Below are positions 52,143-64,000 of a stretch of 64,000 nt of DNA, piece by piece. Under the pieces are notes generated by a model. That model saw only the letters and a program-made list of their open reading frames with translations, searched no databases and was not told the origin of the DNA. The stretch comes from Acanthosoma haemorrhoidale (lineage: Eukaryota; Arthropoda; Insecta; Hemiptera; Acanthosomatidae). A program made the translations under genes and the position numbers. The stretch covers positions 109,866,509 to 109,930,508 of the forward strand of contig OV884015.1 of NCBI GenBank assembly GCA_930367205.1, read 5' to 3'. The first letter of the stretch is position 1; every line of letters starts with the position of its first letter.

Positions 52143-52440
52143 AAACTGAAAAAACAAATCTGGTAGCAAATAAATTTTATGTTATTTCAAGGTTGTCACG
52201 TTTTTTGTTGTTTTTTTATTATGAAACGATGAATAAATAAACTATTATCATAGTAAACTCGAATATTCTTCATCATTTTCAGGCAAAGTTCTGTTTTCAG
52301 GCTTGAATGTCTCTTTCAAATGATTTTAACTGATACAAATTATTCTTGAATTCGAATAAAATTTTGTCTAGTTTACGATGCTGCAATTAGGAATCACGTA
52401 ACTTAAATAGTTTTTTAGACATTGCTTGCTATTCAACAAA
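52143..52440. other. AT-rich stretch, nothing recognised
   Basis: No supported feature is seen. Confidence 0.4.
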
Positions 52441-52444
52441 AAAC

Positions 52445-52801
52445 AAGCCAACCTGTTTGGGCGTGTGTGGCTGCTGTGAATTTCGTGGCGGCGGGGGTTG
52501 TGTCGAGATCGACGTCGGCTGTTACGGTGGCCCTGGGGGAAAATAATCGATAGCTTCACCCGTCCGATCGATCGAAAGTCTTATCTAGGTGGCCCCTCCA
52601 CTCTCTCTCTCACTTCTCCGTCAGACTATGACCAATTCAGTGGTCATTCATCTGTTAAAATCTTCTGTTTCCATCTGGAGTCATCGTCCGGCGGTGTTGT
52701 TTCGACATATCCTCTCATTATTCCCAATCTCCTCACATCCCTTCGTCGAGAAAAACATCGCTTCGGATGGTCACGTTGTGGCAGGAACGACTCCGGACTT
52801 G
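52445..52801 (+). promoter_or_regulatory. Candidate CpG-rich promoter and first exon
   Basis: This CpG-rich island contains CCAAT (52632-52636), an arthropod initiator TCAGT (52637-52641) and, at its 3' edge, ACTTG|GTAAGTTTT, a strong 5' splice site with GT at 52802-52803. Both a frame of about 100 codons and non-coding use are possible, and the peptide is unrecognised. The island may be the 5' end of a host transcript running to the right. Confidence 0.35.
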
Positions 52802-52809
52802 GTAAGTTT

Positions 52810-53685
52810 TCTTTCATTTATTCGCCTATTTCGCCCCATGATTCTTTTCACCTTTATTTCCCTGTGGGTGTAAATCACGAGCTCTCGGAAAGTTCATCTA
52901 CCGTAAATTTCGAGAGTCGGGTTTAGACAACCTTTAGAAAAAATAAAATTTACTTCTACCCTATTTGGAATTGGACCATAAGCCAAATGAACTGTTCTGT
53001 TGCATTTGAGGTCTTCAATCACTTCCTTAAGTTTCGGATATCATTTACGTCACGCCATGTATACAACTGACTGGCCTAATAGTCAATGAATAAACAGTTA
53101 AGTAAACCACTCTCAAAATGAAATTGAATGACCCTGGAGAGTACCTTACAGGATATGAAGCTAAACTGTAAACATACAAAAAGCAAGCTCTTTTCTTTAA
53201 ACATTACATCACTGAACAAATAGAAACTTATATTTTTCATAAAAAAGATATATTTTATTTGACATTCTGGATATTAATTCTAGGAAAGCAGCAGGGATTA
53301 CACTTATATTAAAATGTTCTTAAAATATACTTTTATTGACCTTTATCTTCTCTCTCGTTCATTTCGAAAATTACATTTCATCACTCATTTCTTTATTCCG
53401 TCTTTGCAAACATACCGCTTTAAGAAAAATTCTAATACTTCCATTGCTTATACTTCACCTACCACCTACACTTGACATTCTCTTAACCCAATCCACATGT
53501 CACGTCATTTATTCATCAACGATAACAATGATAATTGTATTGATTCGTTGAGAACAGACCAACCGATTAGTCTCGACCGACTTTCTGGTCCAACTCCAGG
53601 TAGTTACAAAAGACTCGAGGAGTTGGAACAATCGTGAAGAAGATTGAGAATGGTAAAGTTGTGAGTTCTTTATAACATGACATCA
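52810..53685. other. AT-rich stretch, nothing recognised
   Basis: It would be intron if the preceding exon is real. Confidence 0.35.
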
Positions 53686-53687
53686 TG

Positions 53688-53800
53688 CTACACTCGGTCA
53701 AACGCTTGGATGATATCAAGAATAACGTAAGGATGTTCAGTTTTATTTTTCAATTTTTTGAGACGTATCGGGATATTTTGCATCTTCGGGCCTACCATAA
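53688..53800 (-). pseudogene. Short LINE reverse-transcriptase scrap
   Basis: The minus-strand peptide LKKLKNKTEHPYVILDIIQA, then FDRV, resembles the motif around the first catalytic Asp of Jockey-type reverse transcriptases (LDVxxAFDKV). It is short and may be chance. Confidence 0.35.
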
Positions 53801-54218
53801 CGATTTCTAGTTGTTCTTTATGTATATTGTCAGATTTACTAAAACTAAACGTGCGTGAATACTGGATATGACGCTTACAACAATATGATACAACATAGTC
53901 AAACAACAAATATTAAACTAAATCAACGTATAAGTGAAAACGTCTATTAAGCACGGTGAAGCTAAATTGGACTGTATAAATAAAACGGTTTTTACATTTA
54001 TGATTGGAGACAGAAAACAAGTATATGTAAAAAAAAAACAGTTTATGTAAAGTAAAGAATATTTGTTGGTGAGGGCTGTTTTTAGTGGTTGTTTTGCATG
54101 TCCTGTAACTAGCTTTAAAGAATTGTGTATTTAGTATCAGGACAAATTAATCAGTGCACAATAAGATAAACAGAATAATAATTGCGTACAGGCAGGTAAA
54201 TTGAACTTAAACAAGTAG

Positions 54219-55275
54219 ACTGTCGGGTCATCACGAAGGGAGTGCCTAGTTACCCTAGCCCTAGTGACGAAGTGAGGGTTGATTAGGCTATGACCTGGAC
54301 GATTGCTTCATGACGGGTCTTACTACTGTACTATCTGACTCCATATTTGATAGGTATGTGCCCCGACAGTTCAGGAGAAGAGCTATAGGGTAGGTATTAT
54401 AGGTAGTTTATATGGTTTTGGAATGACCATGAATTCACACTTGGTATCTTGGCACACTTGGTGAACCGGAGATAGGCAGTCTGGATCACTGGGGGAGACA
54501 CCACTAGGTAAAGTTTGTAGGGCCCCAGGTGACCGTCGTCCGCAAGGAAGAGATCTATTCCAAGGAGGTGCTAATTTTAGCGAGACGAAGGCAGAGAATC
54601 CCACTAGGAAAGTGTGAGGCCTGACAAGGCCGGACTAAAACATAGCGAGGTTAGGAAGAGAGACGCAGAGGTTTTGATACATGAGAAGGCGAAATCTAGA
54701 AATATCAGTGCAGCTGCACGGCACCAGGTTAGAGGCGAGCGGTAGTTAGAATGACTTATCATTTTTTTTTTTTTTTTTTTATTTCAAAACCTCAACAAAA
54801 CAATACAATGTACAAAAGAAAAATAACAAAATATTTGGATTACATATTTCTCCTCTTACTGCATTTACATGCATTTGGCGGAGTGCCTAAATATAATAAA
54901 TGACTGACTTATCAGCTAAAACTAGGGGGTATATATAGCCCTAAGTAGCCAACGGGCTGGGGTTTCATTCTGGCCTCGCGTTCGGCCAATGAGGTAACGT
55001 TTTATTCTAACCAACCACATCGCAGGCTTGGATGAAGCTTGAATGTTTTAGACTGGGACCCACCCAGCCCCAGGAGGTACCTGACTCCCTCTGCAGGGCC
55101 TCTGAGCTAGTTTTGCAGCTGCGTCTTTTATTGTTTGCGATATTTACACTGATATGACTTTTGGTAATATTATTTACGTTTGTTTCAATTAATTTACAAC
55201 ATATTATAACCAATTTACAGTAAATAAAATAGAGTATAGAGCGATTTATCTTATGTAGTTAGCAGTCACTACATA
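54219..55275 (+). mobile_element. Unidentified repeat element, about 1.05 kb
   Basis: It opens with a 152-bp block, ACTGTCGGG...CCCGACAGT (54219-54370), and ends with TATCTTATGTAGTTAGCAGT, as does the copy at 35767-36643. Its 54490-54720 portion matches the flanks of the 21-bp array at 834-1745. No ORF is recognised. A minus-strand retroposon tail (oligo-T at 54764-54782) is nested inside it. Confidence 0.5.
54764..54930 (-). mobile_element. Retroposon 3' tail, minus strand, nested
   Basis: Oligo-T is followed by CAAAACCTCAACAAAACAAT and TTTCTCCTCTTACTGCATTT. The tail is shared with 4309 and 48918. Confidence 0.55.
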
Positions 55276-55279
55276 GGCC

Positions 55280-55735
55280 TTCGCCGTTTCTCTTTAAATA
55301 AAACAGGACAACAATTGACAATAGCGAAGGAATTATTAGGATATATTGGACCTTAATCGATTTGTTAGTAACGATTGTAGGAACACCTCGGCCAGGAGGG
55401 TTATAAACAACTAATCACTTACCTAAAAACGGAACAGTACAGTTAACCTTAATTAATATCTATAACTTTCAAAAACACAAGACTACATCAAACAAAGAAC
55501 CACTGACCACTATAGACTGGATGGTCACATCTTACCTAAACGTGTTCCAAAGAGTGACATATTAGATTGAAAATCCACTAACGTGTAACCTCAATTAGAA
55601 CTAGGATGTACTAAGAAAAAATGAAACTCTTTTATAAAAATATGTACACTTTTAAATTACTCAAATTATTTTTTCTAACCTGTTTATCTGTCTTTAAATC
55701 TCTATTTTCTTTGGTGATGGTTTATTTTGATTTAA
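55280..55735. other. AT-rich stretch, nothing recognised
   Basis: No supported feature is seen. Confidence 0.4.
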
Positions 55736-55740
55736 TGTAT

Positions 55741-55995
55741 GTCGAAGTATTCGGTGGCGTGGCTGACGAAGGGGCGTGGGGGACTTCCCAAGACTCCACT
55801 TCCTCTTTCGCATGCGAGGGAGGCAACAACCGTGTGGACTTGGGGGCCCCTGGGCTGTCTGTAAATATTGTATGAATGTGTGAGCGAATGATGAATTGTA
55901 AATATGGTATGAATGAAAAGATTTATCTCAATTATTTATTGCCTATTAAGTATTAAGGCAGATTGTAATTTCATCATAGTAAAGTTGTTTATACA
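55741..55995 (+). mobile_element. LINE family A 3' UTR
   Basis: Family blocks GGAGGCAACAACCGTGTGGA and GGCAGATTGTAATTTCATCA are present, as is the terminus ATCATAGTAAAGTTGTT. It is 5'-truncated within the 3' UTR. Confidence 0.75.
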
Positions 55996-56283
55996 TAAAA
56001 AAAAAAATGTAAGTCGATATATAATGTAACTTTTCCCATATTATCTTTATGTTGATGAATTGTTTGCTTAAAAACAAGAAACAAACTATTTTCAACTAGA
56101 GGCCCAACGCTTCCTCAGCGCACATTGTTTTTGAATCACAAGAAGCATCTCACAATTCCTCATTCAAAAGGGTGTTTTAATTTTTCATTATTTTGCATGT
56201 TTTGCAATTTATTATTTATGTTGTTAATTTGAGACTGAGACTGAGAATATGAGGATAATTTATTCATTTTTGAATAATTCAAG

Positions 56284-56544
56284 TCATTGAAAAACTTGAC
56301 GGATAGTCGTGTTTCTGATTTGGTTCCTTTCCAACCCAGTTGATCTGAGCTGTCTCAGAACTGCGGGAATTTCACAGACGTTGAATAATTGAATGTCACT
56401 GGGTTTGGCATTTTCTACAATAACAAATATCCTGTAATAATTACATCTTAGGTAAATTTTATGAATCAGTGGAGAGGATCTATTGTCCAGCATTATGGGT
56501 TTATAAGGAGGCTTAACTTCTGATGTTAAGCCTCGCTTAGGCAA
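56284..56544 (-). pseudogene. Possible LINE ORF1 (Gag-like) fragment
   Basis: The minus-strand peptide KPPYKPIMLDNRSSPLIHKI, then FVIVENAKPSDIQLFN and LRQLRSTGLERNQI, resembles the region before the zinc knuckles in Jockey-type ORF1 proteins (compare PPPVILGRIN...LLADNNVKNFKIVQ in this window's element). There are no knuckles. Similarity is by pattern only. Confidence 0.4.
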
Positions 56545-56881
56545 ATTATTGTAATGGGTATTTGAGCGCTAAGCCAGCGAAGTGGGATTATCAGGATAAC
56601 TAAGACTGCCCTCAACAACTCCAGCCACGATCGGTTTCAAACAACCATTCACTATTTCCAGCCGAGATCTGCACTTCATAACGGGGTCGAAACACTTCAT
56701 ATTGCCTACCTTAATTTATATAATAGCTCTATATAATATAGCTCTATTGCCCAATTCGCCTTCAAGATCTTAAACATATAGCATACAAGGTAACATACAA
56801 CGTGCCTACTAACCAGCATTCATTAGATGTACAGAAACTCCACAGAAAATTAACAAAACATATCATAAAAGAAACAAAGTA

Positions 56882-58161
56882 CACTGTTGGACAAAATCAA
56901 CACACCACTCAATTTGTTTTTGGTTTAAGTTAAATAAATTAGCTTACGCTTTTATTTATCAGCATACAAATATACACCGTGAATAATGGTTTCTCTACTC
57001 TTCAATCCCCTTTTCTCAAACAGAAGCATTTATTCCAGGCAATCTCGTCGTTCTTACTCATTCTTTCTGTGTTCACTGGGCCCAGCAAGGCCTTTTGCGT
57101 TAGGGCTGTGACATTGATGGAGGAAGGACGCAGGCAGCTTAAAGTCGCCAGGAGACTGGGTGTACATCACTCGTCCAAAGGCAGGTCTTAAGCGATTTAC
57201 AGAGACAGTGCGTCGCCCAAGAAGAAAGGGGCAGAAAGAGGCAATGTACATCCGGAGCAAAGAGGCAGCTGGCTTTGCGGAACCGGAGCATCACCGGAAA
57301 TGAGATAAAAAGTCTCATAAGGCAAGTCCGAAATGATTCCATTTCCAGCAGGAAAAGGCAGACCTCGGTATCCTGCCCTGATTCGGACTTTGGAAAGCTG
57401 GAAGAGAGTTCTCGTTCCAGGTGAGGTGAGACTTTGTCTTAAGTCTTCAGATGGCCATAATTATACATGGAGACGGCCAGGAGAGAGGTACGCGCATGGT
57501 ATGTTTCCCCAGGTGGCATTTCGTGATGGCTCACGGATGTTCTGGGGTGGCATCTCCTTCAAGGCTGGTACTGAATTGGTTGTTGTACGGGGAAGGTCCC
57601 TGACGTATCTGAGGTACTTAGAAGGCATAATCGAAGAACATGTAGTGTCGTTGTTTCCCTACATCGGCGAGGGATTCTTGTTAATGGATGATAACGCCAG
57701 ACCCCAAAGAGCACGAATGGTTGATGGTTACCTGATTGAGGTTGGGATTGAGCGCTTGTCACCATGGAGTTCAGACTTAAATCCTATTGAACATGTCTGA
57801 GCCCAATGGAAGCGAAGAGTACGTCGTCGGAATCCATGTTGTAGGCACCCTTGAAGAATTTGAGAGTTCTGTTGTTGAAGAGTGGGACAATATTCCTCAG
57901 GAGTTTATTTAAAACCTCTTCCAAGCAATCCCAAGGCGTTTAAGAGACGTGATTCATGCAAGAGTATATTGAGTATATATATTTTTTTTACATTTTTTCT
58001 TTTACTCATTATATACCTTTGATTATCTGTGTAAAATACAATTTCATTTTCAAATGACTTTTGAGTGATTTTTTTTATCGAAAATTATTTTTTAAGTTTA
58101 AAATTTGCACAAATTGGAAATCATTCAAAACATAATGGTGCGTTATTTGCGTCCACCATTG
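56882..58161 (+). mobile_element. Tc1-like transposon, degenerate
   Basis: Imperfect 26-28-bp terminal inverted repeats CACTGTTGGACAAAATCAAC (left) and GTTATTTGCGTCCACCATTG (right) are flanked by TA (56880-56881 and 58162-58163). The 1.28-kb length is normal for a Tc1-type element, so this copy is full-length but mutated. Confidence 0.85.
57070..57930 (+). pseudogene. Tc1-like transposase pseudogene
   Basis: The HTH region reads VRAVTLMEEGRRQLKVARRL then GVHHSS. After frameshifts, the catalytic part reads RLCLKSSDGHNYTWRRPGER, MFWGGISF, IGEGFLLMDDNARP (second Asp) and SSDLNPIEHV (third acidic residue, the Glu of DD34E). The first catalytic Asp appears lost (VPGEV where FTDES is expected), and a stop (TGA) replaces the Trp after IEHV. 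It would bind and cleave element ends if intact; here it is inactive. Confidence 0.85.
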
Positions 58162-58164
58162 TAT

Positions 58165-59155
58165 TTACTGTGTTAATAACTAAACATTTCTAGTCAGTTA
58201 CGTTAAAATTTACTGTCTCCAAGTAGTGTATATTCGTTCCTTATTTATTTATCTTCGGATGTTCTGTGCCTGTAAAGCAAACTACGTATGATAAATCTGT
58301 TTCAGAGGATTTTTAGATTATTTGATAGGTTACAGTAAAAACATTTAGCCATAGACTGAGTCATCAATCAGTATTTTGTTTGTAAATAATGTTTGAAAAG
58401 TAAATATTTTTTTATAATCAATATTTTTTCTTCTCGGGTTTCTGGATAATCTGTAATATCTTGTACACCAATAGTGGCGCTGTAGTTCTGAGAGAGAAAT
58501 CGTCCAATATTTTTTACACACAGAGAGTTGAAGCACAACTGAGTTTCATATAATTATATAATAATAATAATAAATGAGTAATAAATAAAATAATAAATTG
58601 GTCAGATATCACATGAAAGGGTTCAGTGGGAAGGTAATCACAAGCTGTGATGCTCAGAATTGCTCAATGTTCCTGGCCAACTTTGCTCATGAGCATAATG
58701 CGCCTTTATGGCCCCACAGTGTACTCAACGAGAGACATCAAACAGCCAATATTGTTCTATGTTGCGATCTATTCTTATTCAATCCGTATTATTCACATCT
58801 AATCTACTACAAGGCAATAATTACAAAATTAACTTTTCTATAATGAACTATTAATTGAAACGTCATAACGTCTAATTCGTTATCAGATCAATTCTAATTT
58901 ATAGGTCTAAATATTACATTAGGGAAAGCAGAATGATATTGACGAACCTGTTACATGCTGCCCTATTTAAGTTTTGTTAGAAAGATTATAATTATTGTAA
59001 AATTTTATTATATGTTCAAATGAAATTACGGAAATACCTAATAACCTTATAAATATAAGAGCTATAGTTTTCTATAGCTTCTGAATGGTGCGTGACCCTG
59101 TAATTTTGATTTTAATCGTAAAGTGCTTTTACTATAAATATAACTTGATATATAT
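58165..59155. other. AT-rich stretch, nothing recognised
   Basis: An 80-codon plus-strand frame (58598-58843) is unrecognised and lacks splice-site support. Confidence 0.4.
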
Positions 59156-59160
59156 AATTC

Positions 59161-59262
59161 TTTATTGTTCTAAAATTCATTAGGCAATAAGTAATTGAGA
59201 TAAATGTTCTAATTCATACCATATTTACAATTCATCATTCACTCGCTCATTCATACAATAAA
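59161..59262 (-). mobile_element. LINE family A 3' terminal scrap, minus strand
   Basis: The reverse complement carries the family's tail (TTACAATATGG-type blocks, TATGAATGAGCGAGTGAATG and TTATTGCCTAATGAATTTTA). Confidence 0.65.
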
Positions 59263-60300
59263 TGTAACAAAGAAGTGCGTAGATTGAAAGAGTGCTATAA
59301 TTAAAAATTTTCTATATATCAATTCTATGAGTTTCGTTACGTTGCATATAAAATATATAAAGTGGCAATAAAAAGACTCTAAGTAATAAATTATTTTTTG
59401 AACTAATTCCTGTTTTGGTAACATATTAGTAAAGTACGGAATATACAACAATTAAAATAATTAATATAGAAATATCCTTATTAAACTATAAAATAAAATT
59501 AAAAAAAACACCAATAGTAAATTAACTCAGAAACAGAATTACAAGGGAACTTTAAGAACAAGAAATGAAATCTCCATCATTTTAAAAGTTGAAAGCACAC
59601 AATACTGAAGTGCTTTGTACAAAGTCTGCACTTATCTAATGTTTGATCATTTTTGTACCTTATCTTAAAATAATTATTAAACGAAAAATGCTTTGCAAAG
59701 AGCCTAAATGTGGCAGTAAAATGATATGTAGAGTCTCAGGTCATGGTCGAGTGTCTTTGCTTTGGCAAATTTTAATAATTAATAAGTTATTACTGAGGAA
59801 AATCTCTCTTTTTTTTTTGTCTAATTTACGTAAAACAATTTACTGATCTCTCTCTGCTAATATACTTCATACCCACTTTAAATGTAAAGAACTGAGTACT
59901 GATATATATTGTTTTATTTTTTTGTTTTTTGATCGGTATTGTTGAATCCTTAATAATCCCTAGTCTTGAATTTTTGAACGATGATTGTGCATACGTATTT
60001 ATTTTCTCGAATGATTTTAAATATATTTTTAAACTTTTTTTTTTTGGTATGCATAAAGCATAATAAAAGACTTATTATCGTTTTTACTTTCTCAAATGTT
60101 TCCATTTAATTATGGAACATAATCAGGGAATCAGAAATAGAGTAATGAATTAGTATATATGTTGGAGGGTTTACTTGAATGTATTTCCATCGGTTTTCAT
60201 TAGTGATGTGGTAATTACTTCTTTATTATCAACCAAACAAAAAAATTATTGTACGAACGGGAACCCTGCACCTCCTATATAGTGGATTATCACCTCTGTA
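59263..60300. other. AT-rich stretch, nothing recognised
   Basis: No supported feature is seen. Confidence 0.4.
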
Positions 60301-60302
60301 TC

Positions 60303-60830
60303 ACCCTTCATAACGATCTTAATATACCTTAAATTCTTGACCTCATCCCTTCCAAATTCATCAAATTCCATAGTAACCTATCCAACCACCCTAATCCCGT
60401 AGCACAGTCATTGCACTGCTCCACTCATCCCTATAATCCTCCTCGGAGACTGAAACGGTAGTGGCCTCGTGACCTACTATAAATGCGCAACAGTGGGAGT
60501 CCTGGCAATGGCCAGTTTCTCCAATCATGTCCTGAGCGTATGTGGCTCTGGTGCTCTTCGTAAGCCTCCACTGGCTCGTATCCGGTGACGTGGCTGGTGG
60601 GGGAGCGTGGGGGACTTCCCAAGATTCCGCTTCCTCTTCGCTTGCGAGGGAGGCAACAACCGTGTGGACTTGGGGGGCCCCTGGGCTGTTTGTAAATATT
60701 GTATGAATGTGCGAGCGAATGATGAATCGTAAATATGGTATGGATGAAAACACTTATCTCAATTATTTATTGCCTATTAAGTAAAGGCAGATTGTAATTT
60801 CATCATAATAAAGTTGTTGTTAACCTGAAA
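60303..60830 (+). mobile_element. LINE family A 3' end
   Basis: It starts near the LHNDLNIP codons of ORF2, with readable FIKFHSNLSNHPNP-type sequence, and reaches PPRRLKR*WPRDLL and a stop. The 3' UTR runs to CATCATAATAAAGTTGTTGT. An internal stop in RRLKR*W shows decay. The antisense strand is open for about 120 codons here. Confidence 0.8.
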
Positions 60831-60869
60831 TATCCTACAAGTCCAAGATTAAAGATTCTTTCAAAAATG

Positions 60870-61209
60870 GTTGGTACGCAGACGTGGCCAACTTTCATGC
60901 ATGTCGAAGGCATTGCTAGGTTCAAAGTTGGTTGGCTCAAATCCACTTGAATGGGGATTGGAACAAAGCTCTTCCGGTCTAAGTACAATTATGATGACTA
61001 TAGACTGCAGTCGCAGCTGCAGTTTGTTTCCTGCGGTCGCAAGAAACGTTGCAGTGGAGTACGCTCAATATCCTCAATGCTCATATATGCAAAGACTGCA
61101 GTGCCAGAATATTCCAGCCTTAATCTCTTCAGTAGATGTGCCACAAGCTGGATCTTCTGGTGAGCAGTACTGTAATTTCCAGGACACAATTAGTGGTCAA
61201 TTATCATAA
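60870..61209. other. Open frames on both strands, unrecognised
   Basis: About 110 codons are open on the plus strand and 63 on the minus. The minus peptide LLKRLRLEYSGTAVFAYMSI is not a family I recognise. A TTACAG acceptor-like site lies upstream of the minus frame. It may be a fragment of an unidentified element. Confidence 0.2.
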
Positions 61210-64000
61210 GCCGGAAGCTTCAAAATGCAAATAACTGAATAAAAAATATCTACTCGGTTTTTATAAATTATTTTTTAAATTACATTAGTATTTTAATGGT
61301 TTAAATAATTTCTATTTTTTTAAAAAGTTCAATTGATTTCAATTTCATTTTATTGCATTGTAAAATTTATTTTATTAGTTTTCTTCTGAAATTCCTAATA
61401 TTTTAATAAAATAGTTTTTGAATTGTTTTTTATTAGTACTTCAACTTGTCAAATGTTTTTGAGTTTTTTTATTAAAAAATAAAATTTTTCCAATTTTACT
61501 ATCAATGATTTTATTCCTTTACCTGTTTTTTTTATACACGAGGAAAATGTGTCTCGCCTAATATTGGGTTTGGCAAAAAATGTTTTAGTAAATTTTTTTT
61601 TCTATTTTTTCTATAAGATATTAATTATCTCTTCGATTAACCGAAAAAAAAGTTGGAAATTTTCATGGTTTCCAAATATAAAGCAGGGAGGGGTGGGGGA
61701 AGTCAAAAACATTCACTCATCTTACTACTACTAATATATACAAGCACTGAATGAGATAACAACATAAATGCGAAAATATAAGTGTGAAAACATAGCATAA
61801 GAAAAAACCGTATCAAAAACCAGCAAGCGTCTGTCTGAATAGTGAGAAGGGGTAAGAGGGTTTTTCGTAAGGATGAAGCATGGTGGATATTAGGAGGTAG
61901 GGAATTCCAGAGAGTGGTGGAGCGAGCGAGGAAGTAATTTTATTCATTGTTTATCAGATAAGTATTTAAGAACTTTACTTAGCCCACTTCTCGAGAGAGA
62001 GGATCCCTTTAATTTTAACCCCCTCTGTGCCATTTATGTGAATTCATAAGAACAAAATTAATTTTGTTTTACAAAATACTTGGTGGCTCAAGAACTGTGA
62101 TCTTTCTTAATGCATAGGTTAGGTATCGGTTCCCGACAGTTGATATTTTATTGGACAGTGTTGAGAGTAATGTTTCATTGGGGGCAAGCTATTGGTGAAC
62201 AAGAACGCTTTAGTCGGCCAAGCTATCAACCTTCCAGACCGAATGTATTCTATATTCGGCGAATCAGGTCAAATGTTAATTCAGTCAGTTCTCTGTACTC
62301 AATCGACAATTTCCCCCGTGACTGTTTCCCAGAACTAGTTTCAATAGTATTCAGGGAAATTTCCATTCATTGTGTGCTATTATTTATTGTTTAACATGAG
62401 TGCAAATGCTGTATGGTGAATTACTCTGTCCAATTTTGATACTTATACATAAATCCTTTAAATTTTTCTTTTCAAATTTTAAAATACATGTCGCAGATTT
62501 CTTTTAATTTTTTTTAATTTTTATCCTTCAACTATAACCGTAATTATTTAATAGCAATTTTAAATAATAAAACATTTTTTTTTAACAAAAAAATTTAATT
62601 TATTATTTCGTTTATACTAAATTCGCGACTTGAGAACTACTATACGAGTTTTTTTTTTCATATTTCGGTTAAAGTAGAGTAGAGAGGGAAGCTAACCTAC
62701 TTTTCTCGTAATTAACGAACGCTTTTAATTTTACCCTTTTGATGAGAAACGGATTTTCAGTGACCGTTAAAAGAAAATTTGATTAGCTTATTCGTACGAT
62801 TAATATTTTTGAAAACGACCAGCTTAGCGTGTTATATACTCCTCATCACATCTAGTCAATGATACGCAATTATATTTCTGTTGCTCAATAACACAAATGT
62901 ACAATTATATATAGTTACAGGCTATGAGCTGGATAGGGACTCAGCTCCATGAAGAACCGACAACTGTCTTATGCTAGGGCTATTTATCTGTTTACAGAAA
63001 GCGGTAGTAGGGTAGGCAGGAAAGGTCGTGGGAGCCAATTATTTAGAATAGAGGTCTGGGAAGGGAAGATAAGTTACTAATAGGATAAGATAAGATAATT
63101 ATAAAAGAGGTTAATTATAATAAACTTAGGAGACACTTCTCAGGATGTTACTGATAAACATAACATTTGTTAATGATAAGATTATGTATATGGCATAACT
63201 CACGAAAGCTAAATAATGTCGTTAATTCTGATCCACAAAACGTTGCTCGATTTGACACGAACGCTGCGTTTCTGTCTAAACCGTTTTGGTATAAAATTAA
63301 ATTAAGACCGTCTTTCGAGAATTTTTAAAATTAAACTCCACCTGTAATTCCTCGAGAGTGAATCTCACATCGTGTGGAATACGTGCAATAATGGAAATAA
63401 TACAAAACTCCAGCATAAACGAAATGCTACGTCCCGGGACAGGAACAAAGTAATTACGTTCGAATCCATTATTCTGTTTAGAGCCTAGAGAGGGAGTGCC
63501 TGCCTTGTTTTAAGCCGCTCTGATTAATAAATAAACGCGAAAACTCTTGGAGCGGTAAAGAGCGGAATACTTTCGTAATGGGAACTGACAGGAGGGGTTA
63601 CCCTATGTTTTGTCGGAAAATGGAAAAACAAAAATTAAAAAAAACAAGTGAGTAAATTCAAGGAACCACCAAGCGCGCTACAACCGTTTTTATTTTTCTA
63701 ACCATGAGAGATTAATTTGATCAAACTTTTCTTCTGTTCTGATCTGTGTCTATATTTTTTTATCAATTATTATCGTGTGTGTTCCCGTATGTATACAAAC
63801 AGATATTTCAAAACGTTAACACATTCAATCTTAAATGAAATAAAAAAATTTTAAATATCAATCTTAAATGAGCTGTTGAAAGCTAAATCTTCAAGAAAAA
63901 TTATTCATCCTAATAAAAGTGTTCTTGTATTTACCTTTAAAATACCTCCCTTTGTGATAAGCTCTCATAGTAAATAAATACCAATATAAAGGGTGTCCCA
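61210..64000. other. AT-rich stretch, nothing recognised
   Basis: Low-complexity AT sequence to the window end. A 94-codon plus frame at 62110-62394 (VMFHWGQAIGEQERFSRPSY) is unrecognised, and no transposon termini are seen. Confidence 0.4.

Noticed and set aside
60391..60753. Minus-strand 120-codon frame resembling a host protein
   Set aside because: It lies antisense to the end of a LINE family A copy, recurs at every such copy and has no independent support.
62110..62394. 94-codon frame as a host exon
   Set aside because: No splice sites, start context or recognised motif.

Overview
The window looks like intergenic or intronic DNA from an insect nuclear genome. It is AT-rich and loaded with transposons, microsatellites and minisatellites. 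The element mix (Jockey-type LINEs, env-less Ty3/gypsy, BEL/Pao, mariner, Tc1, pogo) and a gypsy primer site matching tRNA-Phe indicate an arthropod. A stick insect with a large, repeat-rich genome would fit, but the sequence does not prove it. No complete host gene is visible. The best host-gene trace is a probable terminal coding exon on the + strand at 26726-26839, with a strong 3' splice site, 37 codons and a stop. Weaker traces are a possible first exon ending at a consensus 5' splice site at 52801, a possible 5' exon at 4011-4181, and a C2H2 zinc-finger fragment at 14869-15026.

Layout. 1-9850: a 21-bp tandem array (955-1605), a promoter-like GC-rich patch (about 2000-2400), rearranged LINE pieces (4309-5340), a BEL/Pao gag fragment (5455-6150) and a Tc1-like element with its two halves in opposite orientation (7370-8215). 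About 9850-14121: a nearly full-length Jockey-clade LINE with intact ORF2. 14122-25300: a second LINE (family B), the zinc-finger fragment, a 38-bp minisatellite, several 3' ends of a third LINE (family A) and a 31-bp AT-rich array. 26700-36700: the candidate host exon, a large perfect-looking inverted duplication (28500-29412), further LINE B tails, a MITE and small tandem arrays. 37004-37918: a pogo/Tigger-like element. 39980-45347: a young Ty3/gypsy element with identical 184-bp LTRs and a TAGA target-site duplication. 45650-46522: a half-palindromic mariner. 48000-64000: more LINE tails, a candidate promoter and exon, a roughly 1-kb unidentified repeat, a degenerate Tc1-like element and long AT-rich stretches.

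Three LINE groups appear to have been active. The full-length element is the youngest by structure. Family B recurs as 5'-truncated copies whose 3' UTR carries a conserved stem-loop. Family A recurs as roughly 300-600-bp 3' ends that include the last ORF2 codons. Several elements carry inverted internal duplications, the most unusual structural theme here. The gypsy gag and pol, and ORF1/ORF2 of the LINE, would work together in their own mobilisation. Nothing suggests a host operon or pathway in the window.
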